Source: Paragonimus skrjabini miyazakii
Taxonomy: Eukaryota > Platyhelminthes > Trematoda > Plagiorchiida > Troglotrematidae
DNA length: 64,000 bases
Assembly (NCBI GenBank): GCA_014338405.1
Contig: JTDE01000446.1
Coordinates: forward strand, 138,355 to 202,354
Reading direction: 5' to 3'
Of this stretch, positions 11,040 through 25,774 are shown piece by piece (position 1 is the stretch's first letter; each line of letters starts with the position of its first letter). A program made the position numbers and the translations under genes. The notes below the pieces were generated by a model. It worked only from the letters and a program-made list of their open reading frames with translations. It did no database searches and was not told the origin of the DNA.

Positions 11040-14000
11040 TACTGATTTGATTGAGCTGACGACGTGGATGCTAGGCCGAATGGATAATGCTAGACTGAAA
11101 AGGAGGGAGAAGCACTCTCAAACTGACCAAAACCGTCGGACGAGTGTCTTCCATTCAAATACGCGTTCACAACAAACTGCGGGATTACATATAAATCGAA
11201 TTTCTGCCGTCTGATATCCATTTCTGGACGTGACATGTAGGCAGAATGTGTATTCGTAGAATGACACTGTTCATTTCGTTGTTTCAAATAAATATACCGT
11301 TACACTGTATTGACAAATGGAGTTAGAGGCGGGAGAAAATTCACCGGGCATCACCAGTGTCGCTGCTTCGGAGAAAGAACAAGGTCTGTGCGCTTGTTAT
11401 TTTTGGCTGATGTAGGCGGAAAGTTGGGTAAGCACCGGATAGGCCTATGTTGTTAGTGAACAGCGTACTTAGTGGTACCTATCTGCGATAGTTTGGAATA
11501 CGTATTAGTGATAGGAAATGTACTTAGCTCAAACCCAGAGCTAGCTTCTACACAGCAATAACAACACAGCACGTCAGCCTACGAAATTGCATTGTAATCA
11601 GTCTCTGTACAATATAACTATTCATGCGGTAAAACAACAATAGCATATGGTGTTCCGTTATGATTTACAATCACCACACTATCGTTCAGTGACCATTTAG
11701 GGTTTAGTTGCGGTTTTATCCATTGTGTTTTTTTTTCACAAGCTATCTAGTAATGCATCGTGGGATATACTTATTCTAGGTCAGTGTAGTGCATTAACAT
11801 TGATAAATGGATTGAGAATAACACAGCGGTTATGAGCAAGTTGCTATACTTTACGTCTCAACTACCTCGGATAGCCTTCCTCAGGAGTGCTGTAATGCAT
11901 CAGCCTTATGCGGTTTTGATCAGATGTGCTTCGATTTTTCTTAGCGTTCTATTTACATCTATTTAAACTATGTAGGACAACTGTTGTGATGGAAGAATGG
12001 AGACAACATGTTCTAACTACTGTAACCCTTTAAGGGATATACATCCCCCCCAGTCTCTAATGTTAACACTAACCCAAAAGTCTTATATACACCTGATCTC
12101 CTATTAACTAATAGACCCTATTCTGTTGAACTTGGCTACTGTGTAGGCAGAACATCTCAGTTAGAATACGCTTATCTTGGAGAAATGTGGTCAACACTGT
12201 GACTACATTAAAGAAGTTGAGTTGTGCCTTTGGCCTCTCGTGGACAGCAATCAGTTTATCTTGGTCCCATATTCACCAATCATCAGTGGCATAATCTGCT
12301 TCCTGTCAACTCAGCTAAGGACTACAGCTTAGACTACAGAATACGCAGAGAATCTGCATACAAATATGTATCACCCTGATGATGAGATCCTAAAAACATA
12401 TGTTCGTCGCCTTGTTTAATAGATGAGTTTGTGGGAATGATGAGACGACCGTGACTGCTGTTGTATTGGTCGAGGTGTTCAAACTCTACTAGAACCACAC
12501 CTTCTGGAGGCCAACCAGTCACACAGTTCTCCTGGCCACCCCACTATCTCATATCTCACAGGTCACTATATGTGTCTGTCCGATATTGAGTGTGCTTGTT
12601 TGATATTCTCTGCCTGTCTATCCATGTGTTTGAAAATTACACCGGTAGACAGCTTCAATATTTATCTGTTCGATATTAGCACACTGCACGCCAGTGTTTT
12701 CCTTCAAGTCATTTCATCTTTCCGCAAATGTGTGGACGTTTACTTCACTCTAATGAGACGTTCGAAACGTCTGCTACTCGACTAGCGTGAAGATGGGAAC
12801 ACAAGTTTTTGCGCCACCTATTTTTATACCAACTTATAAGCCTAAACCGTCCAATACGATTATAATGCACATAAGCGTCTTTGCGTTTTCCAATTCCTTT
12901 ACTGTATCTATGACTCCTATGGGAACACGTACTGTAGTGAAACAGGCAACCTTGTTTACATTTATATAATAACAATTTGCGCGGTAGGACAGTCAAAAAC
13001 GTAAATTCGCACGATTTATGGCCTGGCCAATTTCTGTGCATATTATCAAGTGCATACTACAGAACAGGGGGTTATAAAGCGGAAAACAGGGTCACCTGTG
13101 AAACTACACATATAAGGGAAACACACGGTGGATCTATTCGCTAATCAGTCAATAGCATCATTACCATGGAAGTGACAAGCTAACCAAAGTCTTTCTGCAC
13201 ACACAGGTGGACACCGACGTCTCAGAGCAACTGCCCAAACGCATCGTAACAACCGGGACTTATCAGTTGCGTAAACAACTGTGAATGCCTGCGTGGGGTC
13301 CACCTGGTTTTGATTCTGAGTGCAGTATCTGACATTCAGAATGTTCCAGCCATCAACTGAGCAAGGTAAAGCATTGTCCCTTTAGAAAGGCCAATCGGTT
13401 CTCAATCGATCAACCCTCAGCCTTTCTCGCGTGGCGAGCATACCGTGTTACGACACCTAGGCAGTGCATAAGCATGAAACGCGCAGTGAAGGTTACGTTG
13501 TCGATTTGCTTACTGTTTAGTCACGTGATCGGCCGATGCCGAATGTGAAGCGGTGACCCATACGTGTGTGCACACATGTCAGCGAATCAACAGTAGAACA
13601 GATAGGTAGGCGAACAAACGGCCACAAACAAGACAAGCAAACGCTGTCTGAGTAACTTCACGCCTAGCAATCTCATGAGCCATACACGGGCAACCGTGTG
13701 TAAAGCGAAACGGCGGTGGTAGTGATGATCACCCATTCATGCAGTGTTGCCCAGTAGCTTGTGCAAATCGGTAAGCCGAGGTGGACTGCACACATCCACA
13801 GAAATATGTACGAGCAAGTCAAAGTAAAATGAAATATCGCTGGTCTAGATGGACACAATCCACCCCAGGCTGACGGTTTGCACTTGGAGATGTCATTGAT
13901 CTAATGTATCATTAGGTGCGCTGTCAGCCGTCATTCCGCTCCGGCCGGTTTCCTCCTTGTTTGTGCCCATTAGGTAAGACGGATTAAAATTGTGTTCGTA

Positions 14001-17000
14001 GAAGTTTTATTTCATAGCACGAGGTTTGCGACTGAAAGCCTGTCTGATGGGTTTAATTACGAACGAAATCACTCAGCTTAAACTGACAGTTTGAGAGTGA
14101 ACCTCAAGAAAAAATGAAACATAACTAACATAATGGCCAACATTTCACAGTCAGGACTGTTCACAGAATAAACGCAGCATCACTGCGTACATTCTTTGGG
14201 TGCGAAACTCTGAATTCGCTTATTCAAAAAAATGCTCCAGAAATTATCAGACTTCAAACCTTGAGATTACACCACAACAGTGAAACAAAATTGTAATCGA
14301 TCGACGAAGCGTGCCGGCTAAGCGTTACCTAGTTGGTGCACGGCGTCCCAGTGATAACTTCACAAACATAGTTTTTAGTCTTCACTTACAGTGTTTCTAA
14401 TGTTCCATTAATATGGTTTTTTTGCTGGATGAGCATCATTTGGGCCATCCACAACAAAAAACAGATATACCGGCAACGGCGTTCATCATACTCCTGTACT
14501 ACAGCTAGGTCTATGCGCTACACATACGAAGATAGTTGTCTAAACGCCCTCTACCTCAGCCGTTCCACATCAGTTCCTAACATCCTTTGGTGGGACTGAG
14601 TTCCTAATAGGCATGTTCTGGACAAACGGAACATTCCCAACGTATTCACTGTGCTAAGTCTTGGATACATACTATCGCAGGAACGTGCCAATCCAAATTC
14701 TGGAGACAAACTGTATTGCGAACTCACCACCTGCTTCAGACACGGTACAAAGCCAGCCCAGCAGCAGATTGTAGCAGTTTGATGCAGACCGTGGAAACAA
14801 GTACGTGCAAGAGTGACCCAATTGTGCTCAACTGTGAGAAGACGGTGCTGAGTTAGTCACAGTATGTTGTGGCTTTCATCTACAACAACCGCAACAAAGT
14901 TTGTCACACCGCCATATTAACGGCTGCAATGTACAGGGACAAACTCAGCAGCCCAACTTTACAAGCAACTGGTAGATTAGTAATTATCATCGCCTAAATA
15001 ATAGACATCTGGATCTATAGGATAGTTTGATATTTTTTGTTGTTCATATGGTGACAAATAAAAACACAAAAATTCTCACAAGATTATTATTAAGACTGTT
15101 CAATATGTCCTTTTCCCAACCACCTTGATACTGGGTGTTTTTATCATACTGTTTCCCCTACATTCAGCCCGTGTCAGCAATTCGATTGTAAATACTTTTC
15201 AGTATCATATAAAGCGAGATTGTTGAAACGGGATAAAAACGGTGTATAATCATATGTGAAGCCAATTTTTCTTTCAGGTTAACAAATTCGAAAAACAAAT
15301 AATTGCTTACAACATGACCACATGACTTGCCCACTGGAAATGGGGCGTGGGTAATGTAACTTCAGATGATACTAAAGCCAGGCTGGAAAACACAAACACA
15401 CTTTTACGGACAAATTTAACCACACGTCTCTCCAGTTTGCGGCTCATCTGCATCGGTTCGCTTTCTGATAACCTATCATTACTACGCAGCCAATATGTTT
15501 TACACATCAACAAAAGTCCAAAACTGACAGCAAGTAACGTTCTAAGGTTGTCACGAACGGCTCGAGACAAAATGATCTCCGTTGGGACGCGCATCACGGC
15601 GCTCACCGAAAGGTCAAACAAGTGCACCAGACAGGACGTATGCATGGACCGAACAACAATCCTGAACATGCCATGGGGTGACCAACACAATCGTCGGTCA
15701 AGGCCGAAGCCAAGCTACTGAAGCCAAGCCAATGAAGCCAGCTGCTGTGTTGATTTCATATATAATGCTCTATTAACAATATACAGATAACTTTTGTCGT
15801 GCCTCATTGCTGAGTCTTTTGCAATCAATCGGGATAGCTTGAGGTCACATTAACCATCGTTACAACAAAGGTAATACACCATGTCCGAAAGTGTCAAGAA
15901 ACGGCGATAGACATATTCGAAATTTTCTGAAGTCGAACTCCTGTCTGTCTGTGGATTGTACAGTCGGTCTCAAGACGGCAAAACTGACGTCAGTCAGCCA
16001 ACAATGAGATTCACAAGAAACCTTACTGCGAAAAATATCAGTTTTGACTTGCTTCCAGCCAGCCATAAAAACGGCACGTTCAAACCCGTTTAACGTTCTC
16101 TCACCTGAACTACGACGTCACGCGGGGGGGGCTCGGAAATTTTACATTTAAATTCACTCACTAAACCCTCTTTCATGTGGAATCCATCAAAATTTTCGGG
16201 GGATTGACGACCCAAGCAGGATTTTTCAAATGGTTCACTCTGGAATTCAATAACGTCACTACTGAACATCGAAACTGCATTAGTGATAAGCAGAAAACTT
16301 GCCGTGCCTGGGCATGTTTCTTTCGTTGGTTCAAGGTCAACTGAAACCCCAAATTTTACAAATGATTCCCTTCTAAATTATCAGATCTGCTATACTATGT
16401 TTCGAAAAGGAGTTTATCTGCTTAATAGTTTCGTTCATTTACTCAACTAGCATACTTATAAGTTCAGTAGTTCAAGCGGTAAAACAACAGATTTGTTTGT
16501 TTGGCAGATGGTGCTTGTCAGATTCTAGCAGCATGAGAAAATCGATAGGTTATCAAATCAGACTGCTAGTAAGGACAAGCAAGCACACTAATTCCGAATT
16601 CTTATAAATCAAGTTGGCTTTATCAAAAGATGCCAAAAGATTACTTTTTCTCTCCACCTCCTTCAATGTTTTCCCCGTTGCAAGCAGGTATTGATGAAAA
16701 AAGAGGGGACTAATTACTTAAAAAACAGGGGTTCAGGCTCACGAGTATTCAGGTGATCAAAAGAAACACGTATCATTTAGCATTGTCTTAGTAGACTCAA
16801 CAGAACAAAAAAAATTAACACGGTTGAGGTTGCTTGTCGATTAGAAGAAAGAACGCAGAATGCGATCCAAATGAGAAAGTTGGCCTTATCGCCTAGTTGC
16901 AGCATTGCGAAAATCACGCCAAATCAATAGTTTTTCTGACTAACTTGAAACAATTTGAACAGAACAAAACAAAGTTTAATTTTGTGTGTATAAGCCTTAC

Positions 17001-17560
17001 TTTAGAATGTTACTTTTAAGGTTGGTGATTTTGGTTCAAATTACGTTCAGGTAGCTAAACAAAAAACAGAGCCAGATACTAGGTTATCAATGCGCGGTCG
17101 AAATTTAATCGCCACAAATGTACACATATTCATTTCTGCAAGACGTATATGTACACCTGCCAAGTACGCCTTGCCACAATTGTGAGATATCCGACGCAAT
17201 CTGTCTGATTATAAGTCCGTTAACTGTGACCGGGAAAACGTGGCTAACTGAGATATTTATTGAACAAAAACCTTGTTACTACAAGTATGTTCATTTTCAA
17301 TCTTACATTTGATGATACTCGGCCCGAACCCGCACCATACGGCTGACTTTAAGACTGTATGGATTCGTTCAGCAGAAGTAATCAGAAAAAGCGAACGAAA
17401 CTATCGACAATCTACAACTAACGGGCCAAGTTAGTATCAGGTAGATCCTATGACTGATCAGTTAAGATAAGCGGTGTATGACTCATTTCCATCCCATTCA
17501 TGAACCGTCAGTCTGAAGGTGAGCATAGTGAAACATTTAGTGTCGGGGCTATCTGACATA
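11040..17560. other. Gene-free stretch with repeat debris
   Basis: No gene is supported. Near 12,570-12,680 a short motif of the form TGTCCGATAT/TGTTTGATAT/TGTTCGATAT recurs three times, which suggests part of an interspersed repeat. Sequences resembling tRNA-derived SINE heads (GCGGTAAAACAACA) occur at about 11,625-11,640 and 16,478-16,492. A run of eight G lies at 16,124-16,131. Long open frames on both strands at 15,307-15,721 are unassigned. Confidence 0.4.
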
Positions 17561-17580
17561 CCAATGAAGTTTAATCAGGT

Positions 17581-18293
17581 CCACTAGCTCACGACCTTGT
17601 TGATCACTTCTACCGTTTGGTCGGTGTGGAAAGTTGTGTAAGTGGACGACTACAGAACTCTGGTGTTCTGAAAGGTGGAATCTTCTCCCTTCTCTTTTTT
17701 CCACTTTACATTGCATTCATGCCATTAGGCAGTCACACGTTTGTAATCAACTGTATAGATAATGTGATGTGAGATAACAAGCACCCAGTTAGATAATTCT
17801 CTCTCACCCTGCTGGACAGTTTATCCTAGCCAGCAAGTTGATCAGAGTCTCGCAATTTGTTTCTTAACACGCTCAAATGTGTTGACATTTTTCCTTTCGG
17901 TCATGAAGAAGCATCAATGCAACAAACCTTCCAATAGATGCTTCTCCGTTCATATAACTAATAAATCTTGCTTTTTTGAAAAAATATCTGGGGATTATTT
18001 TGTGTAACAACATGGTATGTCCACATCATGCTATCGATGCCTTCATCAGCGCCCGGAAGCTTCCCTTCTATGTCTGTCGCTTAATTTCTTTCACCATTCC
18101 CCCATTAAAGTTCGTTGTGTTTCTTCACTGGATGTATTGTCCATCTGTTGTTTCCCCTGGTTTGCTATCTAAGGATTCTACACTTTTTGCCAACTCACTA
18201 AAACATATGTCCTGTTACAATGGCATTCCCCTAAACAATAAGGTGTTTTTATTGTTTATCATTAGTTCAAAATATGCAAACAATTTTCATTGA
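17581..18293 (+). pseudogene. LINE (CR1/jockey-type) reverse transcriptase remnant
   Basis: Plus-strand remnant of a non-LTR retrotransposon reverse transcriptase. The first part carries SGVLKGGIFSLLFFPLYI, a worn copy of the SGVPQGSVLxPLLFxLYI motif that leads into the palm. The catalytic YADD-type box has decayed to CIDN at about 17,752-17,763. After several stops and frame changes, FLNTLKCVD matches the usual NxxKC segment, and the open frame 17,976-18,293 gives the thumb region with KYLGIIL, RRLISF-like and SPGLLSKDSTL motifs (compare KDLGVxI and SPVWSPxL). It is 5' truncated, with no endonuclease seen. The enzyme is dead, since stops and a lost catalytic aspartate rule out activity. Assignment to CR1/jockey rather than another LINE clade is tentative. 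Confidence 0.75.
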
Positions 18294-20013
18294 AAAATCC
18301 TACCGGACACAACTCATCAGATTTCTCTGAGTGTGGTTACACATCCTGCACCAGATCTTTGTAAAAACATGTATTTGCAAGTACCCGGTCTTACTATTCT
18401 TTCGTTGCTCCCTACTCACTTTCTACGCAAACATAACAATCTCATTGTTGAAATAGCCACAAAACTAAATCAGTAGATATTTTTCAGGGCTGTTTATGAC
18501 TGCAGCCGTTTTCCTTAACCCGTCTTTCGGTCCCACGGTTGAGATTTAGGTATATTCATTTCAACGTCCTTCATTAGATGAGGATGTGTGTATGCAAAGA
18601 AGCGAAATAAAATCACCTCTCGAGGCACATACAACATTTTGTTGACTTGAGTTAACTATTTATGCATACGTTATTCGCAAACTACTGAAATAGGTATACC
18701 AGATAGATACATTTACCTGTTACGGCTAAATGAAAACATGCACATATAGCAGGGAATTCTTAAACCAATTGAACACCTGGCTCATTGTTTAGCAGTTTGG
18801 GTGTCATTTTTGAAGCAAGTGGTGAAACGGGAACGTAGAAGTTAAAAAACGTTGGATGGACTGATTGGAACAGTCACAGCCAGGTATTTTATGAGTACAA
18901 GTTTTTATTTATATGCACCTAGCAACAGCTGGCTGTTAGCGACTAAAAATGCTACACATTTTTTGTTCAAATATCACGGACATTGAGGTTTGCAACACTC
19001 AGCCAGCAATAATGAGACGTGTACATTGCGCATTTTCGGAGAAAAAGTGGGCAGGGTATCAGCAAGGCATCATTCGACTGACTCCAACACGAAATGAAAA
19101 ACATTTGATTGCTACTATTCACTGAGGTAGGTGACTATTTGCTGATTGCTGTTGGTTATTCGTTTGATCGCACTAGTCAACACGTCCTTTCCAAATGTGC
19201 GTGACTGAACATAGTACATGTATCACCGTGCACAAATGGACGGCAAAATTAACAACGCAATCGACATGCATTTTCCCTGAAAAACGCCATTGTCTTTGTC
19301 CTTGTAAATCTTTAACGGTGATTAACGAACCGAAACGTCTTCGTGTGCTGTTCAAAACGGTGTAATATGTTATTTTTACCGGCTACTATGTTTTCGAAAA
19401 CATCACTTGCAGATGCACTGATCTCTAAAACTCCGTAGTTCAATGAGGTGTCAAAAAGGTTCAATAGGGTTAGGAGCCGTTGTTCCATCGACACACTCTG
19501 AGCATCCCTCACTACAAAATGACCCGTAAACCGGTGCATAGCTGCCTTAGTTGAACTGAGTTGCACCATGTTGATCTATCCGGTAATTCCAGTAGAATAA
19601 TTTCTCTTGTTAACATTCTCGCAGTAAATTACAACACGTCGGATCATTCCTAGCATGATCGTAAAACACTAGTTCACTTCAAACAGTTGACCGAATAACA
19701 ATCGAACCAGACCCAGACTAACTTGCAATATTGGAAAGCTCATGCTATCACTGAATCACTCATCTGATAATCTCTTTAAACCTGGTTTCTTGAACTCAAG
19801 GGGTCTAAACTCATGAAACTTAGTGTTCACATAAGTCTGTTCTAAACTTTTAAGTAGGACCCCAATAATCCACAAATCAATTTATTTTGTTTCGCAAACC
19901 ATTGATATCTGTGATCTTCCGCATTCTTTATGTGTTCAAATTGTTGATAACATTGAGAAAATCGTACCTCTCATTTACACCGAGCCGCATCGTATATGAA
20001 AGTATATATTACA

Positions 20014-20033
20014 ATATATATATATATATATAT
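20014..20033. repeat. AT microsatellite
   Basis: Ten uninterrupted AT dinucleotide steps in a broader TA-rich block that runs to about 20,113. Confidence 0.9.
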
Positions 20034-21059
20034 TATATGCATATTACAATCAAGCCTGTTTCAAAACAGATTGTATATTTTATATACATATTACAACAGT
20101 TTGTAATATATAGGGGTGTCTAACGTGTTCCTTCAGTAGTCCCACATATCAACATACTTTCTGCTCAGTTATCCCAAGTTTGATGATGTGGAGTTCACCA
20201 AATTATTAGTGTAGATATTGTCGTTGATATTGTGCAAGAAATAACGGAACTCACCAACTACTCTGTGTTCAAAGACTTGACTTTCAAAACTTGGGGAAAA
20301 TCTGAACAACATTGATGAAAATTGTCAAGTGATAGTGCCAATACTTCTAGTTTTTTTCATTGTTAAATATTCATTTAAAAGGGAAAAAATCATGTTGCGA
20401 CACGTCGAAATCTATTTTACTCTCGTCAGTCGCGAACCTAACACAAGGCAGATTATATACTACTAAATGATAAAAACGGACAGGGAATGGATATACACAC
20501 ATCCACACCAAGTGAAGGTGTGAAGGTCAGTAAAGGTCAAGTCACTAAAGGTCAGCAGCCTCAAGTTCTGATGTACTCATCATTGGACATGAGGGTGAAA
20601 CCGTACAACGATCTGTCCATCATAAGGCAACGTGGGGTGGACAGAATGTTCAGTTCTCCAGGTTTGTTCCGATAGAACACAAGCTTGGTTTCGTCAAGAC
20701 CATGTTTCATAGAGCGAGGCTGTTTTGTGCTCATGATAAGCTGAGGGCAAAGCAAGAGATGCTAAGAAAAACGTTATTGACAAATAGATATTGTGAGAGA
20801 TTAATAGAAACCCACAGTTTGATGTAGCATTTAAAAAAGTAGTTCAGATGGCCCAAAAGAAATATATATTTATGATGTGTAATAAGAGATTGTGGTTGAT
20901 ATAAGTGAAAAATCACTTGCGAATGACTGCAGGCTTCGCAATCGCCTGGACTTTTCAGTCAGTCCATTTCGAAAAAATACGTTTCTATTGTAACTGAGCT
21001 AAAGCTTCTCACTCCTTTAATGCGGACAGACACAGTTCGACTGAGGCTGTCAGTTTGCA

Positions 21060-21130
21060 CTAACCGAATGGATAAGAACATGATTTCGTAACGCGGAAGA
21101 TAGATCGTTTGATCCCGTATTCAGATGATT
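21060..21130 (+). repeat. tRNA-like SINE fragment
   Basis: An A-box-like segment (ACCGAATGGATAAGAACA) is followed about 35 bp later by a B-box-like TCGTTTGATCCCGT. The spacing is right for an RNA polymerase III promoter, but base pairing of the arms is poor. I read it as a tRNA-derived SINE head rather than a tRNA gene. Confidence 0.4.
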
Positions 21131-23451
21131 TCTACATGTTGTGTTCAAACAAGGACGAAACCGGTCGTTCAATGTCGGTTTGAAGGTAAGCAGCATGAAA
21201 CAATATAAATTTATTTCCACTTTTGAACATCAAGGTGGAGCCCTTGACAAACGGTAGCAAACGCAAATTAAAGTCCGCCCGAGGTCGTATGTATTTGGTT
21301 AACAGGTTGTGTTTGGATCAAACTACCAGTTGTGCATAAATTCGAATGTAACAACTCAAACTATTTCGTCTCACACGTTGCGCAGCTGTTCAACTGCACT
21401 TGTATTGACGTTTTCATGAACGGAAACGATCGACAACTGTCTTAATGAATAGCGGAAGATGTTCCAAAAATGGCTAAAACAGTCGATAACACAACAATCT
21501 AGAGAACCCGCTGCTCGAAACTCCACATATTAGATTGCCAGACATCTCATGACAACCAGTCAACAAGCTGGCCCACTTAGTTTACGCAATCTGGTGTTAA
21601 GCATTCAGTACCCGAAGCCGCTGGTATTAATCGAATCTATGTTGATCAGAACTCACCAGCTGGCGTTCTGTGCACAAAAGTAATTGAAAGCAGCCTATCG
21701 GACTCCGGAGGTGCTGACGACATAATGTATATATGAATGTCCATTCTCTGTTTGCTTCTTGTTGTTAGTCGCTTATAATCTGCTGTGTGTTACGTTTGCG
21801 ACTGGTGACAATGAACAAAATCTTCACACACCGTAACGTATGTTTCCTTTCTTTTTTGCTGAAGCTGCTAGCTAATGACAGGTGTGATGGGCAGAACATG
21901 CGTTATCGAAACTCATACAACATGACCGTATTTGATGTTCTCTAGACTTGAGATTTCGATGATAAGAAAATAGTAACCAAGCTTTGCTGACAATTTCAGT
22001 GTAATGTTATTCTAAGCAGTACTCCGTTCTTGTACATTACATTTCACGAACAGGTGTACTCAAGTACTTATCGTAGCAATCATGATTGAAACCATTTTGT
22101 AACGAGTAAATCTTCCCACCTTTCCTGGACTGGTAACGCGTTTTATCTAAGTCACTTGGTATGTACCACAACTACGTCATTTTATGTGATAAATCAGTCC
22201 CACGAAACGGTTTTTTGGGTCCGCCATTAGCAGAATGGGGTGTCCTCTAGATGATTAAGACTTTCAGTGAAAGATTATCGTCTACAAATGTTAATTGCGG
22301 AGAGGAGTGTTGTGTACGCACATTATGTAGTATATATCTGCTGAGACGGTCCAATGAAATAAGGGTAAAAAGCGGAGCTGTCATAAGCATCCAGCCCTCA
22401 CATATTTTATCAAATGCACCCTTCATCAACCCTACGAGCGAAATATCCATTTTCCAGACGGTAGATCAATAGCTAACTCAAGTGCTTCCACTTAAGTCTG
22501 CTGCTTCAATCAACAGACAATAATGCTTTCGAAGCTGAAGACATCTGACCAGATAAACGAAAGAAAATTGTTGGCGGTCATTATGTGAATGTGTCTTACT
22601 AGTGCAGTGAAGATGAGCGATCATAATATACTACTCATACCACTGCTATTCAGTAGTAGGACCAGAACATATATTTTGACATCGTACAAGCCGCAGGAAA
22701 AATGCAGGAAGGAACATCACAGTGCAGCATCGCCCATAATGTTCCCTGCTACTTAAAGGAACTGAGCATTGACGTCTGCGGCAACCGAGACGGTCTTGGA
22801 CCGAATACCGCGTGCAAATGAGTGGTTTTGTTTCTGGTCTTGTTTAAGCGCTTAACCCATATGTTGCTTTGTCGAATAAACAACCCTTGTGTCATCCGCG
22901 TTCTTGGATCACAACACTAGTGATTGAAGTAGTGTGAATACATCCATGGTTTACATTGTGCTAAGTTGAATAGATTTAGGTCGTTCGATGACTTTTGTGC
23001 AACAATGGGAATTTACTTCACCAACGAAGAGCTATAACGGGATAGACGATTTGAGTCCTCCTCAAACACTACAATCCTAATATCTCTGGATCAACCGGCT
23101 ACTAAAGGTGTGACATCGTAAACTGACCTTTCTATTCTGTGAAAACGCCACAATCAGTTTCTTACATCCATTCTTTCATATCTGAAAACAACCGGAGTGA
23201 TTCACCTTCCTGCTGAGTCACTCTTCCGGTTTTGGGCAAACGATTATTTGTCAGGAACAATTTCGCGTCTATTCATCCTACACTTGTCTGCATGCATCCT
23301 ATTTGGATCGAAACACTTTATTGCCCAACCCTCTTAACAAGAAGTGTCGTAAACACCTTGAACAGCTGTCAGTACCTCCCAGAGGCTAAATCATTGTTAA
23401 ATTATATTCCAACTAATGTCTGTCAATGTTCGGATAACGATATCTTATTAA

Positions 23452-23462
23452 GGGGGGGGGGG
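23452..23462. repeat. Poly-G tract (11 G)
   Basis: Uninterrupted run of eleven G in otherwise AT-rich DNA. Confidence 0.95.
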
Positions 23463-25774
23463 TTGTTGTCAGGTTTTCCAATAGATTCTACCTGCGGATG
23501 TCACGCGATGAAAAGCTGTTTGAAAAGACCAAAAACGAAAAGATCTCACATCTATCTAGCTATCAAATGTGAGGGCTAGAATAAAATAGTCCTGTTAATT
23601 TATAGGATTTATTATCATCCTGTTGGTAGATTGGACACAGTCGAGGTTGCAATTACGTTTAGGCTCCAGCCGTCGTGATCAGTATCAGGTGCGTTCGGAC
23701 CCGTCAGGTATGAAATCACAATCACAAATTCGGACCGACAGTTTTTGGGTTACGAACAACAACTGTTATTCGTCGGTCATGTAGTCACCGCACCTGTTAA
23801 CTTAACGTTGTCCTGAGTTCTGCAGACTATCAACGTTTATCAAACTTCTATTCTAACTGCTAGCATTCAAGAAAAATAACTGAAGAGAGAAAGACGCATA
23901 TGGGTACACTGCATGTAGACAAAACAAAAACATGAATATATTATTAAGTGCCTGATGTGTTTCACACTCCTTGCGATAACATTTTAAGGAATGACAATCT
24001 TTTAGCTAATTTACACATACCATTCTACCAACTCGTTGTAGGTTAGATTATCTAAAATTATTCCGTTTGTTGCCACTAACAGTTTGTTCATTCGCAACTC
24101 CGTAATAGTTCGTCCATCCATTGTGCTTCTTTCGACGTATTTCGGACAAGTTTAGCATAAACGGAAAAACTTTATAATACATCTGTGTTTTGTAAAACTC
24201 TTCTTAGTTTCGCAAATTAACTGACTACTGACATTTCTGTTTGCTTGTCAAATCAGTAATCCGAACAGGTTAAAACCTGGGTTGTAAGCCATTCATCTTT
24301 AATTCTTTCGAAACATGGTACTGTTATTGGTATGTGAGACGTGCGTATTATTGCGTCTTCTTTTTGGAAATTGGCAGTTTCATACATTGTTTGTTTGTTT
24401 CTGTTCGGATTACGGGTTGAAGGAAACATTCCAGTGAATCACATTTTGTTTCCATTTAAATCGGTCATTGAAACCACACCCAAAACCATCATTGATCATT
24501 TGTGTTCAACTCGCTTATAAAAAACAAGTCTGTCTCTCTAGTGTTCACACCCATGATCACTTCGGGTCCCCGTTTATCAATTTGGTTTTTCATCACCAGA
24601 TACATCAGTATACCACTGATATGTCCAATAAATGTGTTATGTTCAGTCTGCTCTAAGTGTGGCTGGGGTTGCTGCTAATTCAACGAGACCACTACCGTAA
24701 TCATCCTGGAAGTCATCAGGCGAGTTTCCTGTGGTTTGTGTCAAGTAGTTTTGCCGAAATTTCTAACTCAAATATCTATTTTTTCTCTTCGGACACGTGT
24801 AGTTCATTTGGATACCGATCATGGTTAATCAATTGTGTTGCATCGATAGACAGTTTTATTGCGTTGTTTATTGCTGTTATTCGACCATTTTCACCACTTT
24901 CTAGCCCACATGGCATGAGGACAGAACCGAATAGGACTCCTTATAGAAAACATCCGTGTACTTTCAACAATTAGTCAATTAACTAAAAGGTGTTGTTTGA
25001 CCGATATAGTCCAACCCAACTGCTTAAGGGGTCATTTGACAGAAATGTTATATCATCCTAAATGAGTGTTGTAGAAATGAGTGAAAATAGATCGTGATCT
25101 CAGTCCTAACACCTAAATATCGTCAGGGTATTAAAAGCTGGTTCATTTGATGATAATAACGATTAGTATGGTGAATTTTTTTAATCATACAATCTTCAGT
25201 TATATCGTGAGCGACGGACCAGTTGTCAGGAGATCAAGTTTTTTTAACGTCGTGAGTAGAATTATCGTGCACAAAACTAGGTGCATACATGTTTGGGTTT
25301 ACTGGACGCATAGGAGATAGGATTGAAAGGAGACTTTAAAGCGATCAACATTAGGTGTGTCTTTCTAGATACAGCCTGAGAAACTGTCCTATGCACAGGG
25401 GCACTATGAAATGTCCGTTAGTGGCTGTTCTTGCATTTCCCCTGAACATGGTTTGAGGGAATGGCTGGAGATAATCCACGACACTTCCTATTCGTTACCA
25501 TACTTCCATGTTCCTAAAGCTACCATGTAGACTAAATTACTTAGGTTGGGTTCTTTGCTCGATGAAGGACATTGTACATAAATTTCAGGGACTTTTCCTG
25601 TTCTGTAGGTAAGTGAGCGCCATATACCGTGACTCGCCCATCCATGTGTGGTCTCTGATTGAAGTTAACAGATCGGGTACTGTGTTTCCTATCGAGTCGA
25701 TTGGGCATTCAAAACATTGCTCTCAAGCAAAGATGCTGAGATTCTGCACGCGATAGCTTGGTCGTATCTGTTGT

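Larger units (their letters stand above)
18300..25740. other. Gene-free stretch
   Basis: No gene is supported. It contains an AT microsatellite (20,014-20,033), a tRNA-like fragment (21,060-21,130), an 11-base G tract (23,452-23,462), and a short block of GTGAAGGTGTG / GTAAAGGTCA / CTAAAGGTCA repeats at 20,510-20,556. An 85-codon open frame on the minus strand (19,312-19,569) remains unassigned. Confidence 0.4.
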
